From assembly GCA_028751875.1 (NCBI GenBank), contig CM054140.1:49487171-49551170 (forward strand): a DNA stretch of 64,000 bases, written 5' to 3'. The notes beneath the pieces were generated by a model, which saw nothing but the letters and a program-made list of their open reading frames with translations, was not told where the DNA came from and did no database searches. The translations under genes and the position numbers were made by a program. Below, piece after piece: positions 55,561-64,000 of this stretch (the stretch's first letter is position 1; each line of letters starts with the position of its first letter). The DNA is from Rapana venosa (Eukaryota; Mollusca; Gastropoda; Neogastropoda; Muricidae).

Positions 55561-55678
55561 CTCTTTCTTTTAAAGCCAATAAAGAATCTTTTAAATCGAG
55601 AAAAAACAACCCTCTACAATGGATACTACTTTCTGTCTCTGTTAAGGGGTTTTCTTCGTTTTTGTATTTTTTGTTTAC

Positions 55679-55726
55679 CTCCCGGAAATTAACAGCCAGT
55701 CCATCAGACTCTTCATCAACTCTTAC
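55679..55726 (-). CDS. CSPP1: CSPP1-like exon (7th), 48 nt, possible recursive-splice exon
   Basis: It encodes VRVDEESDGLAVNFRE, phase 0 in and out; acceptor GATGTTTTGCAG, donor GTAAAC. The exon itself begins GTAAGAGT, a strong 5' splice site placed directly after the acceptor. The exon is symmetric and acidic. It has no strong recalled similarity, so inclusion rests on splice sites and phase. Confidence 0.55.
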
Positions 55727-55756
55727 CTGCAAAACATCCGCTGGTACAAATATCAC

Positions 55757-55760
<4 letters not shown>

Positions 55761-55820
<60 letters not shown>
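55761..55820. repeat. (GT)n microsatellite
   Basis: About 30 GT units, 35 bases upstream of the 55679-55726 exon on the gene's strand. Confidence 0.95.
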
Positions 55821-55822
<2 letters not shown>

Positions 55823-56043
55823 CTTGTATTTAACATCTGTTCACTATAAGTGATATTAGACGGGGGAAAAAAGACCTATAGCAAAAACATAAGAAGGCAG
55901 ACGGAAAGAGATTCATGTAACAAATTGGTGTTCAAACATCATTGTAACGCCTAAAAATGCAAATAGGGAAAACAATATCAAAGAACTTCAAAGAAACACG
56001 AAAACTGGGCTACGTACAAGAGACTTCGAAATAGTAAAAAGTG

Positions 56044-56093
<50 letters not shown>

Positions 56094-56094
56094 T

Positions 56095-56153
<59 letters not shown>
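56044..56153. repeat. (GT)n microsatellite with TTTGTG interruption
   Basis: Two GT arrays, then a looser alternating GT/GC/AT tract to about 56360. Confidence 0.95.
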
Positions 56154-56157
<4 letters not shown>

Positions 56158-56364
56158 CTCTGAGTGTGTGTGTGTGTGTGTAAATTATGTACATGGTACA
56201 CATAATATGCATAAAGGCATGTGTGTGGCATGTGTGTGCATGAGTGTGTGTGTGCGTGCATGTGTGTGTGTGCGTGCATGTGTGTGTATGCGTGCATGTA
56301 TGTGTCCATGCATGAATGCGTGCAGGCATGTGTGCATGTACAGGAATGTATGAGCATGCATGCA

Positions 56365-57035
56365 CAGGTGTTTACTTTAGCATCTGAGAATATAGATATG
56401 TCTTACATCAATGACAGGTTCTGTATATTTGCATGAACATAAAAAAAACCCAACTTTCTCACACTAAATTCCATAGTATCGACCCATATAAAGCTCAGTG
56501 TATTTCTTGACACAGACCACACACATGGCATCAAACACACTAAACAGGTAACCAATCAGGCACAACTCTGACATGGCAGTAATACTGGCCAAATCGAAAA
56601 CAATACTCGTACAATCACAAACTAAACATTCATTTCCAAAATGCACCTGTTTACTGACAAGTCTAACTGAACAAGGTAGCAGTCCTTTTCTCTTTAAGGT
56701 TCCAAAGTCACAGACATCTGATACAAATCTCTGCATAGCCTGGGGAACTAAGGTTAAGAATTTTGATTTTTCCACATGTGCAGGCCTGCAAAGGCTTCAT
56801 CCCTATATGTGTGTATATGATTGTCGAAAATAAACGTCTGGGAAGTAGGACAGAATGATAAAAAAACTGCAAAAAACACAAACACATGGAAAGAAAGAAC
56901 AATACAAAAAGAAAAAGAACAAGAAAAAAAAGAAAAAAAGAAAGAAAAAAAGAAGACAAGGAATAAAAAGAGAGAGAGAAAAGAAGGTATGAAACAAACA
57001 GAAACAAACTTTAACAAAGACATAGGATGAAAACA
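56365..57035. other. Intron sequence, nothing recognised
   Basis: AT-rich, with an A/G-rich patch at 56880-57000. Confidence 0.4.
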
Positions 57036-57049
57036 GACTGACAGACAGA

Positions 57050-57090
<41 letters not shown>

Positions 57091-57115
57091 CACACACACA
57101 CACACACACATGCAC
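57036..57115. repeat. (ACAG)n(CA)n
   Basis: About 12 GACA units, then CA units. Confidence 0.95.
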
Positions 57116-57274
57116 ACGCACGCACACACATTGAAACAAACATTTAAGAAAGAAGGGGCAAAAACAAGAGAAAACCAAACAAAACAAAATAAAGAAAGGA
57201 GGTTTTTTTTAATTAAAAAAGAAAAAAAAAAAAAGAAAGTCAAGACAGCCAGCAAAATAAAAGGAACTACTGAC

Positions 57275-57415
57275 AGTGACGTGAGTGGTGTCCCCTGCTG
57301 ATCGATCTTGTCTGACGTCCACGACGCTGTGATCGTTGTCCTGATTTCTCCTCCGCTCCGCTTCTCGCCGCCGGTCTTCCGCCAGTCGTATCAGCTCTTC
57401 ATTCTTTCTCCTCAA
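57275..57415 (-). CDS. CSPP1: CSPP1-like exon (6th), coiled coil
   Basis: Acceptor TGTCACAATTTAG before TTG-AGG; donor GTCAGT (an alternative GTCACT six bases earlier would drop two residues). It encodes LRRKNEELIRLAEDRRREAE, RRRNQDNDHSVVDVRQDRSA and GDTTHVT. The first half is a strongly charged helix, the second a linker. Phase 0 in and out. Confidence 0.85.
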
Positions 57416-57419
57416 CTAA

Positions 57420-58200
57420 ATTGTGACACAAAAAAACCCATAAAAGTCAATAAAACTAGCTACGAAAGAAAAAAAGGAATGCAGCTACCTTAACCACTTG
57501 ACTGCCCCATCCCGGAAATTTTCTGGGACTAAATGTGCACTCAATATGCCAACAACCTTGAAAATTCCTGGGCTTTTGAACCGAAGTAAACAAGCCAGCT
57601 TCCTTCACTACAGTTAAAGGGAAAGAACTCCAAAATTTGTGGAGATTACTCTCCTGTTGTTTGGCAACATCCAGCTGCAAAAACCATGGCAAAAATGATC
57701 GTTTTAGAGCTCGTATTTTTGTGTTATTACGCATGACTGCTTGGACTGTTCTTGTTCAAAATGGCTGACACTTCTTGTTGAAGGTATAAGTTACTTTACA
57801 CAGCTGAAAAAGTGGCAAATAAAACTTTAGATAATCCTGACAGTGATGAAAACAATCGTGTATGCTTCAGGAGATTGTGCTTTTTTTTTTTAAACGACTG
57901 AGATTTTGCCTCCACTTAAGTGTGACATTATTGACATGGAGGGTACTCAGAATGACAGTGCTGATGAAGAAAGGTTATTTTCTGTCGATTTTTAACATTT
58001 TAAATATATTTTCGTGGTGAAATGTCATGCTAACTAATTTGAGCTTGCCTCAAAGCAATCTACGATATATATACTGAAATTGGGCAGACTATCAGGATTA
58101 TTCATTTAGTAATATCTGAATAAGAGGGGTATGAACACATAGAAAATGGTACTAAGAATTTATTCCCTGGCATATAGGGTGCACTTGCACAAGGCAGTTA
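57420..58200. other. Intron sequence, nothing recognised
   Basis: AT-rich. No repeat assigned. Confidence 0.4.
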
Positions 58201-58204
58201 AGAG

Positions 58205-58595
58205 GTTAATGGTTGGTAAAAGCGGTCGCATTTGCAAAAATCTCACCGTTGGTGAACCATGGAATTTTTTGGAATATGCAATTTTTTGGCCCACCATTAA
58301 GGTAGCTGCATTGTGACTTCAGAGAAGATATCTAAACATGACACCAGAGTGCCTGTAATTTTGTACATTTGGTCATCCACTTGTTCTTGAATGCAATGGC
58401 TTACTCATCTGAGAGGCAGAACAGGTTTTAACGTGCAAGCAAGATGTTCTACAGCTCTACAGAGCTTGATTTAAAGTCTCGTTGGAAGGATCTGTGGGTC
58501 AGTGGAGGCAGCACTGATGCTAACTCCAGGGGGAAAATCCCCTCTAACGGGTGCCTTGGTGGTGGCTCAAACCACTAGAATATCACCCCCCCAAA
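58205..58595 (-). mobile_element. Composite SINE A with B tail, ending in an inverted B-tail junction
   Basis: On the minus strand from 58595: the A body (diverged head; TCCTTCCAACGAGACTTTAA, AGAACATCTTGC), then CTGGTGTCATGTTTAGATAT, TCTGAAGTCACAATGCAGCT and ACCTTAATGGTGGG (B tail). It then meets a plus-strand B-tail piece at 58208-58265 (GCGGTCGCATTTGCAAAAAT, CTCACCGTTGGTGAACCATG), so the two tails face each other. Confidence 0.65.
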
Positions 58596-58611
58596 ATAAT
58601 TATAACACACA

Positions 58612-58660
58612 CACTCTCTCTCTCTGTCTCTCTCTCTGTCTCTCTCTCTCTCTCTCACAT
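58612..58660. repeat. (CT)n-rich microsatellite
   Basis: CTCT and CTGT units, 48 bases. Confidence 0.9.
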
Positions 58661-58661
58661 A

Positions 58662-58780
58662 CACACGAGGACTAGATGTTAAAGAAAAACACAGAGTGCT
58701 TAATCCATTATCCTCATTATAAAAGAATAAATAAATAGATAAATAAATAAATAAATGAATGAATAAATAAATATATATAT
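58662..58780 (+). mobile_element. SINE family A tail fragment with (AAAT)n
   Basis: ACACGAGGACTAGATGTTAA, CAGAGTGCTTAATCCATTAT, CCTCATTATAAAAGAATAAA, then AAAT units and a short TA run. Confidence 0.8.
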
Positions 58781-58847
58781 ATCTCTCTCTCAAAGAGTGC
58801 TTTTATTTAAATTATAATGTTTTCAGTTACCAATTTGGGAACAGAAG

Positions 58848-59010
58848 AATAGAAGCTCATCATGAGCCAGCACGAAAAGATAACAAAATAAAAATACATG
58901 CACACTGGTGTCATATTCTGACATCACCCTGAACACAGAATGTGGTGACCTTAAATGGTAGAGTAAACACCAAACACACAAAAATGTCACCAAGGATTTT
59001 CTAGTTAAAG
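58848..59010 (+). mobile_element. SINE A-to-B composite, 3' part
   Basis: ATGCACACTGGTGTCATATT, CTGACATCACCCTGAACACA, GAATGTGGTGACCTTAAATG and CAAAAATGTCACCAAGGA repeat the junction seen at 39020 and 58330. Confidence 0.6.
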
Positions 59011-59080
59011 AGCAATAAAGAAGAAGGTGAAAAAAAAAAATGAAGAAAAAAATGGACAAGTTTTTTTTTCAAGAGCATAC

Positions 59081-59230
59081 GTCATCTTCCTTTTCCTTCG
59101 TTCGGCGTCTCTCTTCCTCGTATTCTTCCTGCATACGTCTCTGTTGCTCCTCCACTTTCCTCTGTTCTCTCATTTCCTCTTCTCGCTCCTTCTCCTTCTT
59201 CCGCATCTCTTCAAACTTCTTTTCTTCGAT
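59081..59230 (-). CDS. CSPP1: CSPP1-like exon (5th), coiled coil
   Basis: Acceptor GCTCTGGTTTGAAG before ATC-GAA; donor GTATGC. It encodes 50 residues: IEEKKFEEMRKKEKEREEEM, REQRKVEEQQRRMQEEYEEE and RRRTKEKEDD. It is nearly all Glu/Lys/Arg, a long charged single helix or coiled coil that continues into the next exon. Phase 0 in and out. Confidence 0.9.
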
Positions 59231-59239
59231 CTTCAAACC

Positions 59240-59775
59240 AGAGCAAAAAAAGGTTTTCAATTTTAACAAATGACAATACTGTCAAATAAAGGCTAAGAAA
59301 GGAAAATATTCATTGGATGAGTGACACATGTGCATATATACACGCTGACATAGAAAGACTAGTGTAAGCATGCATGTGCGCGCACACACACACACACACA
59401 CTTACTCACTCTCTCTCTTTCACAGAGTAACATCCTGGCACATCATCTACTGTTGTTCATTGTTGAAAGTTGTTTACTCAAAGAAAGAAACAAGGCTTAA
59501 TATGCATCCATCAATCAATCAATCAATCTCTCTCTCTCACACACACACAAACACTGAACAAAGCATATATAAAACAACTTATGATAATAAACTGCAAAGT
59601 GCTCATGAAAAGAATGAAAAAACATGGACATTAAAGAATGGCAAACAAACATACAACAGATTGCCCCATCACTTGGCACTAGCAGAATATAGAAAGCCAA
59701 AGAAGCACGAAACAAACAATGCTATCATCACATCACAGGTAAACATCATGTGCAATGGAGAGCAGCAGATTCACA
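59240..59775. other. Intron sequence with short repeats
   Basis: CA repeat at 59383-59402, ATCA and CT units near 59510-59550. No element recognised. Confidence 0.4.
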
Positions 59776-59781
59776 CTGTAC

Positions 59782-59835
59782 CTGTCTCATGAGATCATTC
59801 TTGTACTTTTCTGACTGCACCTTTTCAGCATCCGT
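59782..59835 (-). CDS. CSPP1: CSPP1-like exon (4th), 54 nt
   Basis: Acceptor TTTTTGTTGCAG before ACG-GAT; donor GTACAG. It encodes TDAEKVQSEKYKNDLMRQ, the helical start that runs straight into IEEKKFEEMR. Phase 0 in and out. Confidence 0.8.
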
Positions 59836-60042
59836 CTGCAACAAAAATATCCCCTTAGTTTCTTCAGGCCAACACAATATCCTATGAATCTACACTTCAC
59901 CACAACAAACATTTTTTTTTTGTCATCGCAGTTTTGAGTAGCTCTGTTTTTACAGCATTTCAGGAGGGGGAAAAAATCCATTAAATTTCATCCACAATTT
60001 ACGCTGACCTTGTTAAAAACGTGCATCATCAAAATGACGGAT

Positions 60043-60310
60043 GCTATAGTTGAGTGGTTAAACCCATTTGACTTCAGTCCTATGGGTTCATGAAATCGTG
60101 GGTTCAAATCTCGGCAGTGGCATCTGGTGAATTAAGGGTGGGCATTTTTACAATCTTCCGGGTCAACTTCAAGTGCAGGCCTGCCAGTGCCACAATTCTC
60201 ATCATGTATACACATGCAGAAGATCAAATATGTATGCTGTAGTTCATGTCAGCATCTGGTGGGTTATGGAAATGTGACATACCCAGTACGTATCTTGTAC
60301 AACAACTGCT
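60043..60310 (+). mobile_element. SINE family B, full head and body, tail lost
   Basis: GCTATAGTTGAGTGGTTAAA, CGTGGGTTCAAATCTCGG, GGCATCTGGTGAATTAAGGG, CAACTTCAAGTGCAGGCCTG, GCAGAAGATCAAATATGTAT and GCATCTGGTGGGTTATGGAA align with 31848-32100. The tRNA-Leu-like head is clearest here. Confidence 0.85.
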
Positions 60311-60574
60311 CTGAAGATGGAGTGTGTCAGCAGAGGTCAGTGGGCACTATGCATCCCAACCAGTAAGGGATTGCACAGAAGTGAGAAAAGAGGATCAGCC
60401 AAAATATAAAGATCATCTCAAACACGCTTATGCACAAATTATATGAGGAATAACAATAGGTCTTTGTTAATGCATGAACTGTGACTATTTCTTTTCATAC
60501 TAAGTTTCAAATAAAATGAGTCCTACACATTTTGTGTTGTCTCTCTGAGTGTAAGACATCATGTGTGTGTGTAC

Positions 60575-60587
60575 ATGAGTGCACATG

Positions 60588-60656
<69 letters not shown>

Positions 60657-60725
60657 CATGTGTGTGTACATGTGTGTGTGCGCATGTGTGTGTGCATGCG
60701 TGTGTGTGTCTGTATGTGTGTGCAC
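60575..60725. repeat. (GT)n and mixed alternating tract
   Basis: GT units to 60643, then GCGC, GTGCATGT and related steps to 60725. Confidence 0.95.
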
Positions 60726-60911
60726 GCATTTTTGCATGAGTGCATGAATGTACAAAAGGATATGTGTAAGCCTGTGCGCCTACATGCATGCATGGTTGTG
60801 GGTATGCGTGTGCGTGCTCTCCTTCCTTCTTATAAAGATTTTTCTTTCACATTTAACAAGTGTTACTATCCAATGTCATTATCAAATATACTAACAAAAG
60901 CATACAAGTTT

Positions 60912-61190
60912 ACAGGTACAGGTAAATGTGTTTCTATAATCTATGTGGTCAAATACCCTCAGCTTCTATGGGGCCAGCATTTTGATAGCAGCACCCATCT
61001 CCTCTCCCTCGCTGCTTTACCTTCCTTGTCCCTAAAGAGGGGAAGTACCCATTTATGCCTGCATGAACTAGGGGACTGTACTGAAGCCAAGGCGCATGAA
61101 CAATCACTCATCCAAAAGAATTCAACACTGCTTAACCTTAGCTCAGGAATAGTGAGTGCTCTGACCACTGAGCTATCCCATCCTCCATAT
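60912..61190 (-). mobile_element. SINE family D, full length, diverged
   Basis: On the minus strand: GGGATAGCTCAGTGGTCAGA (very tRNA A-box-like), GCTAAGGTTAAGCAGTGTTG and TTGGATGAGTGATTG (5S-like), then CTTGGCTTCAGTACAGTCCC, TAAATGGGTACTTCCCCTCT and GGAGATGGGTGCTGCTATCA. This copy shows the A box best; 13550 shows the 5S-like part best. Confidence 0.75.
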
Positions 61191-61304
61191 CTTACAAACT
61201 TTTCTTCTTCTGCATTATAAAAAAAACTGGAATCTAAGTCACAAACAAACCAACCACATCATCATCTCTAATACGAAGGAAGGTGATCTCTAATAGGAAG
61301 GAAG

Positions 61305-61735
61305 GTGGCAGGATGGTTAAGACGTTTGCCTGCCAACAAGTAAACCGTGAGGTTCTGGGTTCGATTCCCAGCCTCGCCCTTTCTTCCCAGTTTAACAAAA
61401 AAATCAAACTGAATGTCAAAGTCCTTTGGATGAGACTATAAACCAAGGCCCCATGTGCGAATGCATGCAGAACATCTTGCGCACATGTTAAATCCTGTTC
61501 CGCTTTTCGAAGGAGTAGGCCATTGTGTGCCGGTGGGAACAGATGACAAAATCTACATAACTGCATACACACGGGGACTGGATGTAAAAAAACAAGCACA
61601 TGAGTGCTTATTCCATTATCCTCGATATTTAAAAAAATTTTTTAAAGTCATCTGAGTGCTTTGATTTGTTGCTTTACAAGATTCAGTGCTATATAAATTC
61701 CATACATGATTATTACTATTATTATTTAATACGAC
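61305..61735 (+). mobile_element. Composite SINE: tRNA head, family A body, family C tail
   Basis: The head TGGCAGGATGGTTAAGACGT and the perfect B box GGGTTCGATTCCC resemble a tRNA-Leu-like type that differs from the usual A head. Then GAGACTATAAACCAAGGCCC, GCAGAACATCTTGCGCACAT, AGTAGGCCATTGTGTGCCGG and CATTATCCTCGATATTT, an A/T link, AAAGTCATCTGAGTGCTTTG, TTGCTTTACAAGATTCAG, TATATAAATTCCATACATGA and an ATT repeat. It ends only about 15 bases from the exon at 61753. Confidence 0.85.
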
Positions 61736-61752
61736 AAACAGCAGGTGTCTAC

Positions 61753-61946
61753 CTTAGGCATGCCAAAAATGCCATGGCCTCCGCGGGCATAGGACTGCTC
61801 TCCTTCAGCGGTGGTTTGTACGGGCGGAGGGCCGATCAGATCGTCCCGGATATTGGCGGGGCCACGGGGGCTGAGGTAGGGGTTAGGAGGGGCCCTGCGA
61901 GGAGAGCCCAGGTTTTCGTTTTCTCGATGCATGGAGCGCAGGTCAG
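61753..61946 (-). CDS. CSPP1: CSPP1-like exon (3rd)
   Basis: Acceptor GAATTCTTTGCAG before CT-GAC-CTG; donor GTAGAC. With the split Thr it encodes DLRSMHRENENLGSPRRAPP, NPYLSPRGPANIRDDLIGPP, PVQTTAEGEQSYARGGHGIF and GMPK. DLRSMH directly after the GGGAP..GN motif matches the family order as I recall it; the rest is a proline/glycine-rich linker. Phase 1 in, 0 out. The largest exon seen. Confidence 0.85.
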
Positions 61947-61999
61947 CTGCAAAGAATTCATTCACATACTGTAGTCAACTGTAGTGAGTTTCTTTCTTT

Positions 62000-62507
62000 C
62001 TGACTTAGAGAGATCGTCATTTGAAATGATTTGGTAAGGTTGGTTGTGAACAACATTGTTCTTTTTGTTATTACTATTTATCATCATGACTAGTTTGTTT
62101 AGCTTCCGTGTTTGTGTCGTTTATTCATCTATAAAGTAGTAGTATTTAAGCATTTGGGCTACCTTACGATGCAGCGCTTTAAGTTCTTTTTTACATTCTA
62201 TTATATTACTCCGTATGTCTCCTTGTTCCCTGAATTTCTTCTGCAAAATATTTCTAAAATTGTGGCAGCAGTGTTTAAAATTTTCCTAACATTTTACACA
62301 CACACACAAATTTTTTACAAGAAGTTTATAATGTACCATTTGTAATTGCTTTACATTTATGACACTACTGTTCTTCGAATCATTATTTCACTATTGCTTC
62401 AGTCCATTTTACTCAATAAAAAAACCAAATCGAGTGCAGATGCAGGTGTTTAAGATACCATATGAAATACCATACTTCCAAAGGATTAAAGTGTACCTTT
62501 TATCTAC

Positions 62508-62510
<3 letters not shown>
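62000..62510. other. Intron sequence, nothing recognised
   Basis: AT-rich. Confidence 0.4.

Positions 62511-62512
<2 letters not shown>

Positions 62513-62574
<62 letters not shown>
62513..62574. repeat. (CA)n microsatellite
   Basis: About 31 CA units. Confidence 0.95.
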
Positions 62575-62576
<2 letters not shown>

Positions 62577-62599
62577 GGTAATAATGTAGTTAGATAATC

Positions 62600-62705
62600 T
62601 TGATCAAGTTGCTTTTGTTCCTAGATAGTTGGCTTGAAGAAAAAAAGCAAATGCATTGCTTATTCAATGTATCATCTAGAAATAAAAATTTGACTTGACT
62701 TGACA
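62600..62705 (+). mobile_element. Element 3' end with (TTGAC)n tail
   Basis: TTGATCAAGTTGC, GATAGTTGGCTTGAAG, ATTGCTTATTCAATGTATCA, TCTAGAAATAAAAATTTGAC and TTGACTTGAC. The tail repeat is the same as at 46137-46160, the body is not. Confidence 0.4.
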
Positions 62706-62805
62706 CACAGCACACCAGACCACACCACACTACACACGTTTCATCCTTCCCAGTCCAGTATTCCAGCTATCTGACTCTGCAGACACAGTACAGCAGCATA
62801 CTCAC

Positions 62806-62903
62806 TGACAAGGTTGCCATAGGAGTCTCTCATAGGGGCTCCCCCACCCCCACGACCATAGGGGTTGTAGTCACGGGCCTCCTGCTCGATCTTCTGGTCA
62901 TAC
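62806..62903 (-). CDS. CSPP1: CSPP1-like exon (2nd), GGGGAP motif
   Basis: Acceptor TTGCTGACAAG before G-TAT-GAC; donor GTGAGT. It encodes YDQKIEQEARDYNPYGRGGG and GAPMRDSYGNLV. The sequence Y/N-P-Y/W-G-R-G-G-G-G-A-P-x-R-D is the feature by which I recognised the gene. Phase 2 in, 1 out. Confidence 0.9.
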
Positions 62904-63254
62904 CTTGTCAGCAATACACACATCAGCAAGTTGTCAGACAGTCAGTTGTACAGATGACAGAGAAATGAAGAATATATCAGTACAGGAATATAGATAGCGT
63001 TATTATTTTATGCTTAGACTGGAATGGCCTGTAAACAAAGAACCAAACTAAAATAAAAAGGAATGATCTATAGACTTAAACTGTATTGATGGAAAGTGAT
63101 TGTTCATATGCAAACTTATGCATATGCATTCACACAAGGATGAATGCAGGTATATATTTATACTAATACATCTGTACACATTCACACACAAACACACACA
63201 TTCTCGAGTATTGAAAAACACAAAAAGAGAAAGACTTGAATGTATATATTCTCA

Positions 63255-63256
63255 TA

Positions 63257-63287
<31 letters not shown>

Positions 63288-63330
63288 ATATATATATCTA
63301 TATCTATATATATATATACACACACACACC
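63255..63330. repeat. (ATCT)n(AT)n(CA)n
   Basis: About seven TATC units, then TA units, then CA. The intron 62904-63375 is otherwise unassigned. Confidence 0.95.
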
Positions 63331-63375
63331 ACTATTCTGTCATTTTTTCACCCTCCGTAATTTCTAGCACCTTAC

Positions 63376-63425
63376 CTGTCTCTTTCTTCCCTTTCTCTCA
63401 TCTTCTTTCTCCTGTTCTCTTCAAT
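63376..63425 (-). CDS. CSPP1: CSPP1-like exon (1st in window)
   Basis: Acceptor TGTTTCAG before ATT-GAA; donor GTAAGG. It encodes IEENRRKKMREREERD and a split Arg, a charged helix running into RYDQKIEQEARDY. The incoming phase (0) is assumed from the peptide; the upstream exon lies outside the window. Confidence 0.8.
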
Positions 63426-63487
63426 CTGAAACACAGATGCTAACAATGAGGAATCTAGACTTCATGCAACAAACACCATTCTCACGA

Positions 63488-63775
63488 CAGAGGGCCAGGG
63501 CAGCCTCATGGCTAGAGTCACCATCATGACCACACATCTGAGGCCATGGGTTGAATCTCTCTGCTGAGGAATCCATCTGAGGGAATCTTTCACCTGTCAA
63601 CATTGGGGCTGATTCCTCTCCCATGAAAGTTCTTTGAATGAGAAGATAAACGGAGGTTCTGCGTGTGAATGCACACTGAACAGCTTGAACGCATGTTGAC
63701 AATGCCATCCACCTTTGGCTGAAGAGTAGGCCAGGCATTGCTGTGGCATGGATGACAACAAACACACCCTCTTGT
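63488..63775 (+). mobile_element. SINE family A, old and diverged
   Basis: CAGGGCAGCCTCATGGCTAG (A box), GCCATGGGTTGAATCTC (B box), TTTGAATGAGAAGATAAACG, GAGGTTCTGCGTGTGAATGC and GAAGAGTAGGCCAGGCATTG keep the A order. The tail is lost. Confidence 0.7.
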
Positions 63776-63837
63776 CTGGAGAGGGATGGACTCTACCAGG
63801 TTTCTCCTTGTTGTTGTTGTGGTTGTTGTTGTTCCTT

Positions 63838-64000
63838 GCATAGAGCTCCAAGATTCACCATTGGTGAGATTTTGCATTTGTGACCATTTTTGCCCCCCAC
63901 AAACGTAACAACTTTCCGACTTTGAGCATGTATGCTGGACATGTTCATGTTTCCGTAACCCACTGAACGCTAATACGAATTGTGGGATCTTTAAAGGGCG
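63838..64000 (-). mobile_element. SINE family B, continues beyond the window
   Basis: Read plus: GAGCTCCAAGATTCACCATT, GGTGAGATTTTGCATTTGTG, TTTCCGACTTTGAGCATGTA and TTTCCGTAACCCACTGAACG are the reversed B tail and body. The head lies past 64000. Confidence 0.75.

Larger units (their letters stand above)
26015..63425 (-). other. CSPP1: CSPP1-like gene, 3' part (18 coding exons)
   Basis: Centrosome and spindle pole associated protein 1 binds microtubules at centrosomes, spindle poles and the ciliary base and axoneme; this is knowledge of the family, not visible here. The assembled frame is 562 residues ending in TGA. Family signs are GRGGGGAPMRDSYGN, basic/acidic coiled coils (residues 1-30, 133-215, 280-309, 385-414, 480-516), KRPNSPPVPA, RNAVPVRRTP and a C-terminal DDTW motif. 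All 18 junctions are GT-AG and phase-compatible, which is strong internal evidence. Vertebrate CSPP1 has about 1,200 residues as I recall, so roughly the C-terminal half is present and the 5' exons lie past the right edge. Introns run from about 0.35 to 8.1 kb and are full of SINEs. Confidence 0.8.

Noticed and set aside
55662..55853. Plus-strand ORF over the 55.7-kb exon
   Set aside because: It is the antisense shadow of the exon plus the GT repeat (Cys-Val run).
57308..57493. Alternative donor choices for the 57.3-kb exon
   Set aside because: GTCACT six bases upstream is possible, but GTCAGT at 57274 is the stronger site and keeps the same phase.
61305..61375. Apparent tRNA-Leu gene
   Set aside because: A and B boxes are good, but the sequence runs directly into a SINE body and the acceptor stem does not close convincingly. 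The same holds for the other SINE heads.

Overview
The window is eukaryotic nuclear DNA, most likely from a marine gastropod or another lophotrochozoan. That placement is an inference. It rests on short exons split by long AT-rich introns, very abundant microsatellites and poly-C/poly-G runs, many tRNA-derived SINEs, RTE- and Penelope-type retroelements, and a single metazoan gene of the centrosome/cilium protein family CSPP1.

The right-hand 38 kb (26015-63425, minus strand) carries the 3' part of that gene. I assembled 18 coding exons by hand from splice sites, reading phase and peptide similarity. All junctions are GT-AG, all phases agree, and together they give 1689 nt: 562 codons plus a TGA stop. 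The 5' exons lie beyond the right edge. The protein part holds basic/acidic coiled-coil blocks, a glycine-rich GRGGGGAP motif, a proline-rich segment, further coiled coils and an acidic tail. The stop codon lies inside a four-copy 24-bp tandem repeat. The SINE-poor stretch 22.88-26.01 kb is probably the 3' UTR.

The introns contain the main retroelements. An RTE-like non-LTR element (34483-36022) is nested in an older relative, with a 10-bp target duplication. A Penelope-like element (28017-29046, minus) with RT and GIY-YIG remnants has a hammerhead-like motif 0.7 kb downstream. There is also a 29-bp minisatellite with decayed flanks (40.9-42.6 kb) and a 43-bp minisatellite (49.4 kb).

The left 22 kb has no protein gene I can support. 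It holds a CpG-rich block at 1.36-1.73 kb (possible promoter), a three-copy local repeat (R1: 4.6, 5.8, 7.9 kb), a four-copy local repeat (R2: 17.0-21.1 kb), a 1.5-kb polypurine tract, extreme G- and C-rich tracts, a LINE C-terminal remnant, and many SINEs.

I call four SINE families: A (tRNA head; about 16 copies or pieces), B (tRNA-Leu-like head), C (tRNA head, ATT tail) and D (A-box head followed by a 5S rRNA-like segment). Family A also occurs fused to B-type and C-type tails in recurrent junctions, which suggests composite subfamilies.

All family names come from reading and memory; no database search was possible.
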